Assembly: GCF_949628265.1 (NCBI RefSeq)
Contig: NC_088788.1
Coordinates: 29,250,335-29,314,334 of the forward strand
From: Cloeon dipterum
Taxonomy: Eukaryota; Arthropoda; Insecta; Ephemeroptera; Baetidae
Direction: 5' to 3'
Length of the DNA stretch: 64,000 bases
This document shows, one piece after another, positions 1 through 13,200 of the stretch. The stretch's first letter is position 1. Each line of letters begins with the position of its first letter. Position numbers and translations under genes: made by a program. Under the pieces are notes generated by a model. The model was not told the DNA's origin. It worked only from the letters and a program-made list of their open reading frames with translations, and ran no database searches.

Positions 1-410
1 GATATTATACAAACATACCCTCAATTCGAAAAAAGATTTCGGTGAATACCTTGGAGAGTAAACAAAATGTGCTGCTAAAAAGCACAAACAAGTCTATATT
101 ATATAGTATTGATCAAACAATGGAGTGCAGTTAACTACATGACAAGATCTGAAAATAAAGATTTTGATCTTAAAATTGAGTATGAGTGGCTTATATTATA
201 TAAAGTGTGAATCAATAAAAAGTAAAGACGACACTTTCTAGTTTTAGATGGTGGTAATTAAATAGCCTGTTTTTTCAAAATCGTAGAGTTAAATTAGTAC
301 AATAAATTACATAGAGTTTAATACCTAAAAATAAGTAGAGTGTATTTTAGAGAGTTCAATCATGATCGGCATTTCAATATGCCGAAGATTTCTTAATTCA
401 TATGTAACAG

Positions 411-704
411 GCGTCTAATGTACCAGCAGAACCTTCATCAGCGAGAGTGTGTGACAGCAAAAGATGGAACGCGTGGCGCATGCATAATGAAACCCAATTC
501 AAAGGTGGCAGGAAGAGGAAAAAGCTTCTGTGTCGCGAGCAAGAGGTGCGAATTAATGATCACCAGCCGCCAAGGATGATTGGTTGGCACGACCACCCTG
601 ATGATCCCCAGATAAGAATCGAACATTGCAAACAGCAGCTGGACAAGCGGCAAATGCTCTTGAAAGAGATAAAGAAAAAATTAGAACACAATAACAAGTT
701 TTAG
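411..704 (+). CDS. Terminal coding exon of an unrecognised plus-strand gene (partial)
   Basis: An open frame runs from a plausible acceptor (..ATGTAACAG at 401-410) to a TAG at 702-704, about 97 residues, beginning ASNVPAEPSS. An in-frame TAA lies just upstream of the acceptor, so the frame needs splicing from exons left of the window. The composition looks like real protein: a basic cluster (GRKRKKLLCREQE), a Pro/His/Asp-rich middle (HQPPRMIGWHDHPDDPQ), and a charged, probably helical or coiled C-terminus ending KKKLEHNNKF. A poly(A) signal lies 28 bp after the stop. I do not recognise the family and assign no function. The alternative is a chance open frame; the acceptor, the tail composition and the poly(A) signal together argue against that, but only moderately. 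Confidence 0.55.
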   Translation, partial: ASNVPAEPSSARVCDSKRWNAWRMHNETQFKGGRKRKKLLCREQEVRINDHQPPRMIGWHDHPDDPQIRIEHCKQQLDKRQMLLKEIKKKLEHNNKF

Positions 705-731
705 TGATTCCCAGAATAATGCTAAAAATAC

Positions 732-737
732 AATAAA
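732..737 (+). terminator. Poly(A) signal AATAAA of the left-end gene
   Basis: A canonical AATAAA lies 28 bp downstream of the TAG at 702-704, in an AT-rich stretch. It would end the transcript near 750-760. Confidence 0.5.
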
Positions 738-755
738 GAAAAGAATTGCATCTAT

Positions 756-3700
756 ATTTATCGTTTGTTCAAGCTATTATACTCTTTTGGATAACTTATG
801 CACATCAAATCAAAAAATTCGTCTCACTGGGAACACAGGTGCGGTCTCACCTCTGGAGAATATCGCACGCACGCAGAGTATGTTTATTTATTGTGTAAAT
901 AACAAACACGGGGCGAAATTATGTGCATTTAAATGTAGTCGCGAGAGCATAATTTGCGAGTGCAGTTGCGAGGCAGGGAACACGACGGGTGTATTATTAA
1001 ACGCCCTGCTCAGGTAATATCATAAACACACTCGAGCAATAATATTTCCTGCGGACCAATTGTCGCCGGTAAATTTATTTTCACCTACCTGCCGGCATGC
1101 GCGCGAAGTTTTATGCAAACAAAACCGAGTGCTTTTCTTTTTCTCTGGTAATTTATGGCCGATAAAATGTGTGTACTGCTTGCGAACGAGTAAAATTATG
1201 CCGCTGCGGTGGATTAATTAAACGTGCACTGTATGGAGGAGAATGTCTTTGTCAATTGATTTCAAGTCTGTTAATATATATCGCCGCTGCAAGGTTGATC
1301 TTTATCGGTGTATTCAAATTGATTTTGCGTACCTCCAGTTGACAATCTACTAGAGATTGATTAGTTTAGATATTAAACTTAATTAATTTCAAACCTATAT
1401 TTAGTTTAATCGTGCCTTTTTTTATTGTTTTGCAAACTTTTACGAATTTGATAATATTAACACTAACTTACATAATTATCATAAAGAGTGGTACTGCTAT
1501 TAACACTGTTGATATCGAAGCGGTAAAGTTAATTTTTTATTAACTTACAATTAGCTGTGGTCGGAAATGTATAAAAATTTATATCTATACGTTTTGAAAG
1601 TAGTGAATTCATTGAGTTTCTGCAATCTAAATAAACAAAGTTATGTATGGTTGACACATTTTCAATCATTCAAATTACTTAAACATTTTAAAATTTATTA
1701 CTCCAGTTTTCCCGATTTTAGTTAGACTTAGTTGGTTTCAAGAAAATAATTAACGAAACAATATTTTGTCATTAAAAGTTTTATTTGAGAATTGTGATTG
1801 TGAGCTGCATCGAATAATTATGAATCAAATGAGAAAAGCAAAAACCATTCTCATTCTATTTAAATTTAATTCACATGTTTTCAGGGTTTTAAATAGAAAA
1901 TATTTTTTGCAGGCTTCAAATATCTATGAAAAAGTATAATTTTAAACTACACGATTTTAAAACATTTTCCTTTTAACGAAAGTACATAAAAGTTGTGTGT
2001 TCTTTAGCTCAAAATTTTTAAAGTAAAGCCATGACACTAATGAAAGCTGTCCACGGGTGCAAATGGAAAAACCAGAGCTTCCTCAGAAAGATATAATTGT
2101 TGCATTGATCGATTTTAATTTACAACAAAAGTATATTATTTAACATCAGCGTACTTAAAATTCGATTATAAAACGATTCTCCTTTTAGATCCTACATATT
2201 ATGATTTGGAAAACGGATTGTTATTTCAAATTTTTTCACATGGTTAAAAAATGAACAAGAATTCAATGAGCTGGCTGCTTATCAAAATGTCGAATCCTAT
2301 CATGTTACTTGTTAAAGCGGCATTATTATAACGAAACGGATGAATTTGAGAGGGGACTAAATGTTCCGTGGGAAGGCGGTGATATTTCTTTTGCCTCCTC
2401 AATATTAGTGCAGCTATGCAACACGCCTCAATTTGAAGTAAGGCAGGTTGCATATTTTGAACCAAGGAGGGTGCATTGAAAGAGTTAATTGAATTGAATT
2501 TGAAAATGGTTCGCATATACAATAGGAAAATATTTTTTCTTTTTAAAAAATGCGGGAATCTGCTTTGGTTAACTGATGGCAATAATGCTATGTATTCACT
2601 CGTATTCAAATAATATCAATTCCATCGTACATTAGCAGATTCGGAAATCAAAATTATAGCAACTATAAGTATTGTTGAAATACATACATCCGCATGGCGG
2701 TGCGCTTCAAAGTGTACATGTCCCTTTTGAAGTACAGACGAATTTTGTAGACATGATAGTGTGGGTAAATCCAGCGTCACTCTCAAGCCGTGCGTGATCC
2801 TGAAAGTGAGAAGTATATACTTTCATTCACGAGAGGCAAACATAAACATACGCTTGGCACAACAACACACGCTCCACCAAAAATGCAAATGCACAGGCAG
2901 TTGGCCAGCAGGGCAATATTTCGTCCAGCAGAGTCAAAGGGGGTCAAACGGACAAGCTGTTGGCCTGTCGACGAGCCAGGGACGCTGTGCAGAAATAAGA
3001 AAATCGCATGCATGTTCGCAGGGCAGACAAAACAGGCCAGCGAGTGTGTGTCAAGAGGCAAGAAATTTCACTCGCTCCTCCACACACACAAGCGCGCGTT
3101 GTTTATTATCATATTGTTCTGTCTGCTTAAATTTTGTTGTTATTCTCGCCGATCGACTTGTAATTGTGCGAACGGCTAACATGCACAGGTGATAACTTCA
3201 TTCATTCGGAAAGAAGAAAAGCAGACAAGGACACGAACGTACGTAAATTGCAATTGACACGTCGACGCCGGCCGGCCGCCTGAATTTATTATTTCGCACT
3301 AGAGAAACAATGGCACAGGGGCGTGCGTCGTCTCGCTTGTAATCTCTCTTCTCTTGCGAGCAACAGGTGATACAATTTTAAATTACAAGAACGGAGAGGT
3401 GGTGCGTTCGCGACACATTTTCACACTGTCCGTTTTTATTATCCGGATCACACCTGCTGCGAGAGCAATCTAGTCAGCCGGCTGCTGCCTGCTGAAATTT
3501 ATTACTTTTCGCCAAATTTCCAAAGTGTAGGTGGCTTGTTTGAAAAGAACACCAGAGTGTGTGCGGGGGATCTGCAAAAGAGATTAATTAAAAAGGCGTG
3601 TGACAACAGCTACCTGCAAAGTAGAGTGTAAGCTTAGGACTGTTTAAGTTACAGCTTTGTCGACGCCCAAACGGCACCAAATTAATTTCTCAAGCCTAAA

Positions 3701-6700
3701 AGGCAATGGAATAGAAATGCACGATGGAAATAAAGAATTCGCAGTGACACTGTCTAAATTTTTAAAATTTTCATCCGTGAAACTGGCAGAGTCGATAAAC
3801 CTTGCTAAATGTGGCAATTCTGACTCTTAAATTCCATCCCGAAAATGAGCTTCCTTTTGTCAGAGGTCTCAGTCAGCCGCACTGCGCCGCACCAGCCGGA
3901 AATTTTTGGGTCTCGTGGTCAGTTAACAGCCGCCGTGAATTTGGCAAATCTGCGCCGCTGGTCAAAACTTCAGTAAAATTGAAAAGTGCCCATTTTGACC
4001 GTTAAGAGCTTATATTATTTCACTTCTAAAATTTTGTCAGCCGCACTAGCCGCTGGCTTAAACGCTCAGCTGTAGGTGGCCTTAAACTCAGCTGCAGCCC
4101 GTTTTCATTAATTTGTAAGTCGGATAGGGTGATTATTTTCGAGGTTTGGTGGCATTTATTGGGTCATTCATATTCAGGCAAGACCAAATAATAAATTGTT
4201 TTTTCCATACGGATTAATTTTAGAAGAGTTAATAATGAAAATTTCTTTAACGAATTTTTTGTTGCCGCAGTCTTATGTGTGTAATCGCAAAAAATCTATA
4301 ACTCGGAGCGGTAGATGCGTCATTAGAGGAATATTTTCAATTTGCAATTCATAAACGCGATCATAAAAATGAACTACAAAGCACATGAGGTGTGTGTATT
4401 AAATGAGAAGTGCGATGGGAGCTATTAAACCGGGCCACAGATAAGCCCCCTAATATACCAGACGTGGCCAATTTTATTGCTCGCAGGCCATTAAGTGTCA
4501 GAAACATTGTTTGCGCGATATCTCATCAACTAGGCGTTGAACTCTCGGGTGAAAAATCAAAGCGGCGTGGCACCTACCATAGCACTTTCAACGTGGCCGA
4601 CGGATTCTGCGTTTAATTGATGACTCTGATAAAATATTTTATAGCAGGCTTAAGATAATTCGTCATTCATCTAAATAATCGAGGTTTCATAAGTTAATGA
4701 GGTCAAAAAGGACCTTTTCACCGTGTGCGTCTCGCGTATTTAACGGAATAGCTTCGAGTAAAAGAGGGCATTAATAACTGCTCCTTCCCTTCTCAGGTAC
4801 TAAGAGATCAAAATGTTTCCACAATGGGTAATCGCCGAGGAATTGATTGAAATACATTATGTATCGCTTCATAGTAAAATTTTTACTCTCTGTAGAGAGT
4901 GAACTGAACAGCCTTTGCCATGGTGAAATTAATTTTCAAACGTGATCTAGTCAGCACGCTTCTTGTTATGCATTGATTGGTGCCAGATTTATGAATTTTG
5001 ATGGCAGGGACGAGAATTTGTCCAGTATCAAAATTTAGTAGAGACAAGCTAGTGATTACATGCAAATTTTAGTACCGAGCATGCAAATTTGATAAGAATA
5101 AAGAATTTTAATGGCTACCTGAACCCAAAAACTGGACGGGCAGCATTAGATTTTGATATGATACATAAATTTGATATTTATTTCAAACATTTGAGATTTT
5201 TGCGTTCTGGATGATTCTAAAGAAATTAACCAAAATGAATTCTACACAAGAAATTAAATGGAGGCTGAAATCTTGCAATAATAAAGTGATTTATAGTCAA
5301 TCTAAATGACAGCATAATTTGACGAAACATTATAGGGACAAGCCGGCATTTCTACACGTTTGAAATTGGGGTATAATTATAAAAAAAACTATTATAATAA
5401 CAAGGGTATTATTTTCTGTATATTACATTGTTAATGCGCACGGTATTTATCTTTATCAGATTACTAACTATCATGAGTCATGGCTATAACGTCAAAGATC
5501 AGTGTCACTCATAGTAGCATTGAAGTGTAAGCTTTGCAATCCGTTGCGCGTGTGACGAAACCACCCACGCCGCGTTCAGCAAGAGTAATTAAGCGTGCAG
5601 CGCTTTAACACCGGACTTAATTAGATAGGAAATCTAGCAGCAAGTGCGCGTGAAGTAATCGTAAATAAACGGCGAGTTAATTATTAAGGTGGAACAGAAC
5701 AGGGTGTTCCCGGCGCGAATGCACACATTAAAATACACACATACAGGAGAGTCAGGTGTGTCCATCAGGTTGGAATTGTGTGCTCTGCATGTTTGTAGGT
5801 ACACACACACCGGGTACAAACAGAGAGTCGGCCGGCGAGCAGCTCGGCTGGCAGTGCAGAACAACAATATCTGACATCTGTCAGCAGAACAATTTACATA
5901 CGCAGATAAAGCGGGGCGAATAATACAGAATAATACACACGCCTTATCGCAGGAACAATTATTGTCAATCTCAGCACTCGCCGCGACCGCAGCAATGCGA
6001 GAATAAAACGCCCTATTAAAGTAGTCTCCTAAACACTCGGTCTCGCTTAATCGCGTATTATTATTTTTGTCCTGCCCACTCCGCTAATAAATATGAACGC
6101 CGCCGCCGCCACATGCGTGGGCGGCATGATTCCTCTCGCTCCGCGCAGTGCGATTGAGAAAATGGAAATGAGACGTGCGAGCATGCATTGGGTACTTCCA
6201 CTTTCCTTGTTTGTTTCCAACAATCGTAGTAAAGATTACGAAATTGAATTTAGATCTCTGAGGGAAATACCTGGATATGTGCGTGGAAAAACACGATGAG
6301 TTTTCTTTTCTTTGTGTCCCCCTCAAGTGGAAGGTTGAAATTTTATGCATTTTATTCTTCTTAGAATTTTCCTTCAATTTTTTTCTTGCCGGTTTTCTTT
6401 TACTCGGTCGTTGATAGCGTCGTTTTCAAGCGAAAAGCGATTTCCCTTGTTATCAACTTCGTCCCCCTAAATATTGCTTTTTTACGTTGACCTGCGTCGC
6501 ACAACTGATAACAAGCAGAAAATGTGGAGCGGAACAAAGTCATTAACATGCGTTTTCGAGAAGGACGCATGCAGTCGAACTTTTTTAAAGAATTTACGTG
6601 AAAAATTTCGCATATTTGTCCAATGATTTGTTCCTGCGTATTCAATTTTTCCATTGAAAAACACGTATGTTCTGGTTTCACGGCATCGAGCTGTATACGC

Positions 6701-9700
6701 ATTACTTGCCGACGCCATAACACGAAAGATGCTTCTGTTGGAAAAAGCAGTGAATAATTCATTTGGCTGTTACGTCCAATAAATCCATCACTTTAATTGT
6801 TCTCTTGAAGAGATAGATATTACACTGGAAAGTCAAGTGCTTGAAAAAATACACCTCCACGAATAAATCACTCCCGCATCACAAGCGTCGCACAATGAAC
6901 ACGTACACGATGGAATGCGATAGGAGGAAATTTTTTTTTTATCAAAACGACAACTTCGAGGGGCAAGTTTGCTGACGTGAACAAAAGTTGCAAATTGACG
7001 TCAAGAGGCTTGAAAATACAATAAAATTTGAAGAGCTACACACGTACAGAAAACAGCAGCCATTGGGTACTGCAAAAAGCCTAAAAGAAATCTGTCTTTT
7101 ACAAGGACAAATTTTCAACTTTTGTGCAATCATTCGAACATTTTCCATATTATAAAGGAGATGACTTGGTTTATTGGAGGAAAAGCCAATATGCATTGGG
7201 AATTTCAGCTCCAGCCTATCTTAAACTTTGGCACTGCCTAATTCTGATATAATTAGGTTATTGCAGTTGATTTAGGTTTAATATAGAAATTTCTTAGAAT
7301 TCTAGTTCAGCAGAACAATTTTGATTAATTTCTAAAAAAATGCAGAAAAGGTTCAACGATAGAAGATTAAATTTCTTGACTTCAAAAAACATAATAATTC
7401 AGCAATTTTAAGCATTTTAGATTTAAGTCTCTTTCCATGACAGTTGGATAATGTCACAACAGGCCAAAATTCCACATGGGCTGAGATTCGAGCTCTCATG
7501 AAGACGTTCCAGCGATCACAATTAGCATACCTTGATAACCTCTGACCAAGGCAGTTCCGCGTTGGCAAAACAGCTCTCATGTTCATATATCTCAACTTTG
7601 TGGTTGGGAACAAGAAAGCCGGCACAAGATAAATAATTGTATGCCGGCGAGCGAAAATTTTGACATAATATTTCGTAAGGAAGAGATTAAAAAGCCATGT
7701 CGCTGCGCCAGAGAAAAGTGTTCATGCGCGTTTTGTATATATCTCGGAATTTGATTGTGGAACCCATAAATTAAAGCGGCTAGAAGAAATAAGCAGGGCA
7801 GCACCGGCACGACGCGGTGACCAGCCAGAGTGGGAGTTAAAAGGTACCTTCTGTGCTGCATTCAAACAGGTTCATGTAGCCGCGGGCATTGAAATTAAAT
7901 TTCAGTGTGTACGCGAGAGGAAAAAGCAGCAGCTACACAGCTCGTTTCTTCCCTCCGCAGCATTGTGTACCGCGCAGAAAGAAAAATCTCATTACCAGCG
8001 GACCGACTCCATTCATTAATTTGTTTGAAGAAAGAGATATTTAGCAAGGCAGTTAATTACAAAAGTTCATTTTAATTAATCTCGTCCTGGGAATCTCGCC
8101 GGTAATTAACGCGCGCGGCGGCTCAATCAACTAGCAAGACCATTTTGAATTTAAATTGGACTTTAGCTGTCTTATTCAGAGCAGATTTCGTTATTATTTG
8201 ATACTATTTATTGATCACTTGGTAGTTTGATCATTAATAGTGGATTTGGGTGGGCCTACTGGTTCCTGGAAATAATTTGTTTCGTTTTTTTTTCAGATTA
8301 GAAACGCTTAGTAGCACTCTTTAAATTCAAGTCTTCTTGATTGCTTAAAATTCGTTGGAATAACGCAGCTTTTAAAGGTCTATAGTCTACATTCTGGATT
8401 GATTGATTTAATTCCTACAAATAGTATGCTTTTTAGTTTAGATAAATTAGGATTTTTTGTCACTGCAAGCTGAACAGAAATGAAGAGTGAAAGAAACAGG
8501 GTACAAATATTCCCGTTTTAAAATTTAATTGACTTGAAAAGATTTCCAGCAAATAAATTTATGCGGAAACTGGGGAGCAAGAATGTAGCGCACAGATATT
8601 TATTATTTACTTTTAATCTGTTGACGGTGGGCCGTGTTCGCGATTAGAGAGGCCGCGGGAACTGGTCCTCTTATTCAACACAAGAAACTCGAGTGCAGAA
8701 AAATTTGTCACTGTCAGAGGCTGGACCCCCGCAATGGTTTGAGGCCTATTACACCACCACATTACGTTAGCATCAGCCGCAGAAAAACGCTCACCAGAGA
8801 GAACAGAGTCTTTGCTGCAATTATGCTCGGCACAGGTGCCCTCAGGGTGAGATTTGACGCAGTCATTAAAAATCGGTCAGCCTGATGAAGCAATATGCGA
8901 GCTCAACTTTATGCGTCGCATAGAGGTGTGCTGTGCTGCCTGACGAGCTGCGAAGGTCAATTTCACCTGCGCAGCAACGTGTGTATGCGGGTTGAGTGGT
9001 GATATAGAAGCAGTGCGCCAGGAAAAATAATATTGACAAAAATATCTGACAGTATAAAGATCTGCAGAGAGCATTGTTGGAATTATAAGCAAACGAGTTA
9101 CATGTTATAAAAATAACTCTTTAAAAAGAGCAAAACTAGTCCATCTTTGCATTTAAATAGAGGGAGTCGATAGGTCTCGAGATTCATTGCGTGCATGTTT
9201 TATTTTGCTCAATAAAATTGTGGTCCGAATCCAAATCTAACTGTCAAAACTTTTTCAATATTTTTAGGCTATACAATAGTGAAATAACCTATCAAGAAAT
9301 TTTAGGCGTTTTCTTCCTTTACTTTCAGAAAGAGGGCACTCTCATATCGATAAATAATGCTTGCATGCCATTGGTGCTCTGAAAAGTGTACGTGTCCTAA
9401 TCAAGTTTCAAGTAGTGTTCCCTATCATAGTTTGGAGAGCAGGAGGTTCTTGGATATTACATTTTTTATTTAAATATATATTTATTTAAAAAAATGCGTA
9501 CCAGTGCGATGGCTATCTTGCTTATTGCGTTACATTGTAGCTAAAGTATTATGCGTTTGGGTCTGTTTGGACCAGTAAAAATTTGGAAGTGCTGGTTTTC
9601 ACCAATCCAGAATGCTTGAATGGTCTCACGGGACAATTTAGTACACGGAGCCAACGGAAGTCACGATTTTTCATGTGTTTATGATTTCAACATTATATTC

Positions 9701-9837
9701 TTATGCCAAAATCAATTTAGTAACAGGTTCATATTAATATATTTCGAATTACCCATACCATTTTAGATTAAACCGTAATTAATGCCTACAGTGAGAATTT
9801 TAAATCAGGAGAGCTAACATTTTCTGGCAATATTAAC
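756..9837. other. 9-kb stretch with no recognisable gene
   Basis: AT-rich sequence alternating with GC-richer patches (about 2760-3500, 5560-6170, 7600-8120, 8600-9000). The open frames are short, occur on both strands and show no splice context or family resemblance. Single items seen: a perfect EGR-type GCGTGGGCG at 6115-6123, and the word GTGTACRTGTCC at 2712 and 9386 that also occurs upstream of both protease-homologue TATA boxes. The GC-rich patches could be regulatory, but nothing here proves it. Confidence 0.5.
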
Positions 9838-10396
9838 TCGATACACATATTTTAAAATGTTTCAAACTATAAATTCCGCTAATAACAGTCAAAAATCCAT
9901 CAAAAATTTTTTAAATGATATCAAGAAAACTTTACAAATAAGGCCTAACAAAACATCGAAAAAAAACGCAAAAACTGAAATAAGCAGGTTAAACCTGTGA
10001 ATTAGAAAAAAAGCATTCCAAGAAACATGCCAAAGTTTTCACTTAATTTGAAAATAAAATCAGAATTTATTGCAATGTGGATTAAAGCGTTTTGATATTA
10101 CTTCCATCATTTTTCACACTCAGAAAAAGTAATTTATTTCGGACTGTCACCAAAAACCCAAATGAAGCAGACAATTATTATGTAAGTTTGCTCAATGCAA
10201 TTTTATTAAATTGAATTTTGGAAATATAAAAAAACTGTAGAGAATTACGTACGACTCCTTCTTAGAGGCCACCAGTCGAAATTCAGCACGTGTGTTAAAA
10301 GAGCGAACATTTCGTTATTTGTTATCGCGTTGTAATTAGTTTGTGGGAAAGGAAGCCAAAGTGACACGAGGGGGAACATCATTGGTCATTTCCTAG

Positions 10397-10460
10397 GTGT
10401 ACGTGTCCCTTGGCACTTAGTGGGGTATAAAAAGGGCAAGGCAAACTCAAGAATTTCAGT
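10397..10460 (+). promoter_or_regulatory. TATA/Inr promoter of protease homologue 1
   Basis: TATAAAAA at 10426-10433 is followed 32 bp later by the arthropod initiator TCAGT (10456-10460), giving a predicted start at A10458 and a 23-nt 5' leader before the ATG. Upstream at 10397 lies GTGTACGTGTCC. The block is identical in the second copy. Confidence 0.8.
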
Positions 10461-10480
10461 TTCAACGTAGACGTCGTTCC

Positions 10481-12179
10481 ATGGACAGAGATATGTTACG
10501 AACCTTAGTCGTCGGTATCGCCCTCCTTGTAGGCGCCCATGCAGGAGTCATAGACTCCGATGAAGCCTTTGAAGGTGAGTTATTCGTGCCTGAATTTTCC
10601 ATTTTGCTAATTTTATGCTTCAGGACGATTCACTGGAGGTGCCAGTGTAACCCCACTCCTCGAGACTGGGTATATCGTAACCATTATTGGAAATAGCTCA
10701 ATAGCTGGAGTAAACCCCACTACTTGCGGCGGCGTTATAATCAACACAACTTTGGTCCTGACTACAGCAACTTGCGTGTTCAAGTATGTAATAATTATTG
10801 TTTTTGTTAACATGTTCTAAATAATACTGCTTTTAATTATGGATAGCAGAATCAATATTATAGCGAAAATTAAAATTTTGGAAGATAATATTATGCTTTA
10901 ATAAATAGCACAAAAATATTTATTTGCACTCTTGCGAGCAATATCAAAACATTTTTCAAATACTGTTGCTCTTAATTGAAAAAAATATTTGTTTTTATTT
11001 CACAGGATTTATCCATTTATTTATTTATTTCTCAGGGTCATATACTTTAGGTGCTGGTGCAAACTCCACATTTTTTCGGAATCTGAATTCCTATTTTAAT
11101 CAATCCTTCAAAAAGTAATGAAGATTTGGCTCTGAAAACTTATGGGATTTTAAATATTATAGTTATTCAATTGAACAAGAATGATCTCGTGCACAATTAA
11201 TAAAAAAATATCTCGATCAACCCTTTTTCCATCAGGATGCAATCAGCCGTGTTGTATGCTGGATACAAGAACGTGTCTGCGGATAATTCAGCCAATAACC
11301 AAACGGTGTACATGGTAGATAAATTTATCAATCCAAATTGGGAAATTAACACTGGACTGAACGATATCGCTTTGATTAAAGTTTACCCCCCATTCTACTT
11401 CAATGGTCAGTAATGAGTTTTTTCTTTTTAGAAATGATTTTTACTGTGTTTTTATTCTTAGAATACGTGTATCCGATCGCCTTACCAAAAAGCTCAGTAG
11501 TCAAGGGTGATGCCGTGGCCAAAGTGGGCAACTTGACTTGGTTCTCCTTTGGTTCCATCAACAATACTGATAACCTTACACTGGATACAATTCAATTTGC
11601 CAAAGTTACATACCTGTCATCAAGGCCTTGCAGCTCCTTTTACATCAAGCCTCCCTATTGGTTCAGCGTTCCTACCTCGATGTTGTGTTTGAATTTAACG
11701 GAAATTGGGTACTGCAATGTAAGTATTTAATTAATTTTCCCTGGGCTAATTACTTGCGGCTAAGTTACTCCTTGACTCGATCACAATTTTACTGAAAACC
11801 TTGGTATCCGCTACAAAAGCTTTGTGACAACCCCTATAGAAATTAATTTAATTCTCTTGAAATTTAGATTTCTATGCGCAAGAGACCGATTTTGGTCATT
11901 TTTCTTTTCGCTAAAACGACCAATGAATGTTGAAAAGAGACTGATCATCTGATGGTATTTAATTTTTAGTTGGACAATGGTTACCCACTCATTGGATACG
12001 CAAAGGATACAAAAACCAAGATTTTTAAACCTTTCCTCGTTGCTTTGGCAGCCCAGGATCGGGACAATTTTTGTCCTCAAAACGCATCGGTGACTAACTT
12101 CAACACTCCAGATTTATTCACCAGAATCGATTCATCCTACAAGTGGATCGCAGCAAATGGAGGCCCATCAATTCAATGA
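10481..12179 (+). CDS. Secreted serine protease homologue 1 (inactive chymotrypsin-fold protein)
   Basis: Five exons with GT-AG introns: 10481-10574, 10624-10783, 11236-11405, 11462-11718, 11970-12179; 296 aa. A signal peptide (about residues 1-21, ending AHA) is followed by a short propeptide and an activation-like site R33|FTGG in place of RIVGG. The usual LTAAHC motif reads LTTATC, so the catalytic His is Thr81. The Asp motif NDIALIKV is intact (Asp128). The usual GDSGGP reads LDNGYP, so the catalytic Ser is Asn230. The six cysteines of the three core trypsin disulphides remain (66/82, 168/182-type and 191/220-type pairs), and the C-terminal PDLFTRI..YKWI helix is present. By family knowledge such S1A homologues are non-catalytic binders or decoys; the actual role is unknown. 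About nine N-glycosylation sequons are visible. Confidence 0.9.
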
Positions 12180-12205
12180 TTCAACAGAGCAAAATTTGTT
12201 GAGGA

Positions 12206-12211
12206 AATAAA
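12206..12211 (+). terminator. Poly(A) signal of protease homologue 1
   Basis: AATAAA lies 27 bp after the TGA at 12177-12179. It is conserved at the same position in the second copy. Confidence 0.75.
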
Positions 12212-12279
12212 ATTTTAGACGTCAATTACAGTATTTCAATTTATTTGAAAGCAAACAATTCAGCAGGGGCAATCGCCAT

Positions 12280-13200
12280 CTGAGCTCATTCTCCAAAAAA
12301 TGGTTACATACATTTATTAAATTAAACATTGAGATGGGTGACTTCTTGATAGCGAACAACTCGCGAATACTCCGTGACCTAATAACATCGCATACGAATT
12401 TCAAGGACATTCGAGCCTCATTGGAGGGAGGAAGCCCAGTCCAGAAAAGGACCACCTACTTGTGTTCCTCCCCCGCACCAGAGTAATTTATTCAAACGCT
12501 GGACATCCGTCCCGTGAAAATAATTCTGTGAAGGTGCAAACCAGAAGGAAGTGAGTCGGAAGAATACTCCCAAATCCGAATGGACTCGTCAATGCAATGC
12601 AAGAAAGACAAATAATGTAGGCGCAAATCAGCCCGCAATGGACCACCCAAACATCGATCGGATTCTCACAGTGCAAGTGCACTCAACAATGCATGCGCTC
12701 AAAAATGTGAGCTAACGAATTGGTAAATTATTGAACCTTTTGTGTCTTTATGTCTCACATTTGTAAATAGCGTGGCAGAGTCGATTTGCATTTACGGTCC
12801 TAATTAAGGTAAGACAGACTGGAAAGTGGGCCCCTCTTACTTTCAATTGTGCTCTCTGGGTGTCAATCGCCAGTAATTTTAGATTCAGAAATTATTTATT
12901 GCAGATCAGCAAGGCAACTATGCCCCATACATCCACATCCAGAACACAACAAAAAGATATAACAAAGCATTTTTTGTCTTCATAACAGAGGGAAAGTCAA
13001 ATCAGTCTATCAATCAGTTCAGTATTTGGCTAGAAACATTTGGCTAACATTTCGTTTGAATGCACTTGAGTTCTCGTTCATACACAGATTCGGTGACAGG
13101 GTGTTCCACAGACGATAGCAAATGACTTGAATTTTACGCAATTGCCGATGCGCTTTAGCCAGGAAGACAAGCCGGCCTCGATTGACATTATTTATTCGTT
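12280..13200. other. About 920-bp segment present only in duplication unit 1
   Basis: Unit 2 passes directly from GGGGGCAATCGCCATC (to about 16043) into sequence homologous to 13205. Unit 1 has an additional, GC-richer segment here. It contains a copy of the dispersed repeat at 12878-12975. I see no clear terminal inverted repeats, so it may be an insertion in unit 1 or a deletion from unit 2. Short frames exist on both strands without recognisable products. Confidence 0.65.
12878..12975 (+). repeat. Dispersed repeat, copy A
   Basis: It aligns with the reverse complement of 32751-32850. A core of 42 bp beginning GATCAGCA has only two differences between the copies. In both copies one frame through the core is open (reading QQGN.APYIHIQN), but no family is recognised. 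It is probably a fragment of an unnamed transposable element. Confidence 0.7.

Noticed and set aside
11811..12080. Minus-strand frames antisense to the protease homologues (repeated at 15573-15842)
   Set aside because: Antisense shadows that span an intron and exon 5 of the real gene; duplicated only because the gene is.
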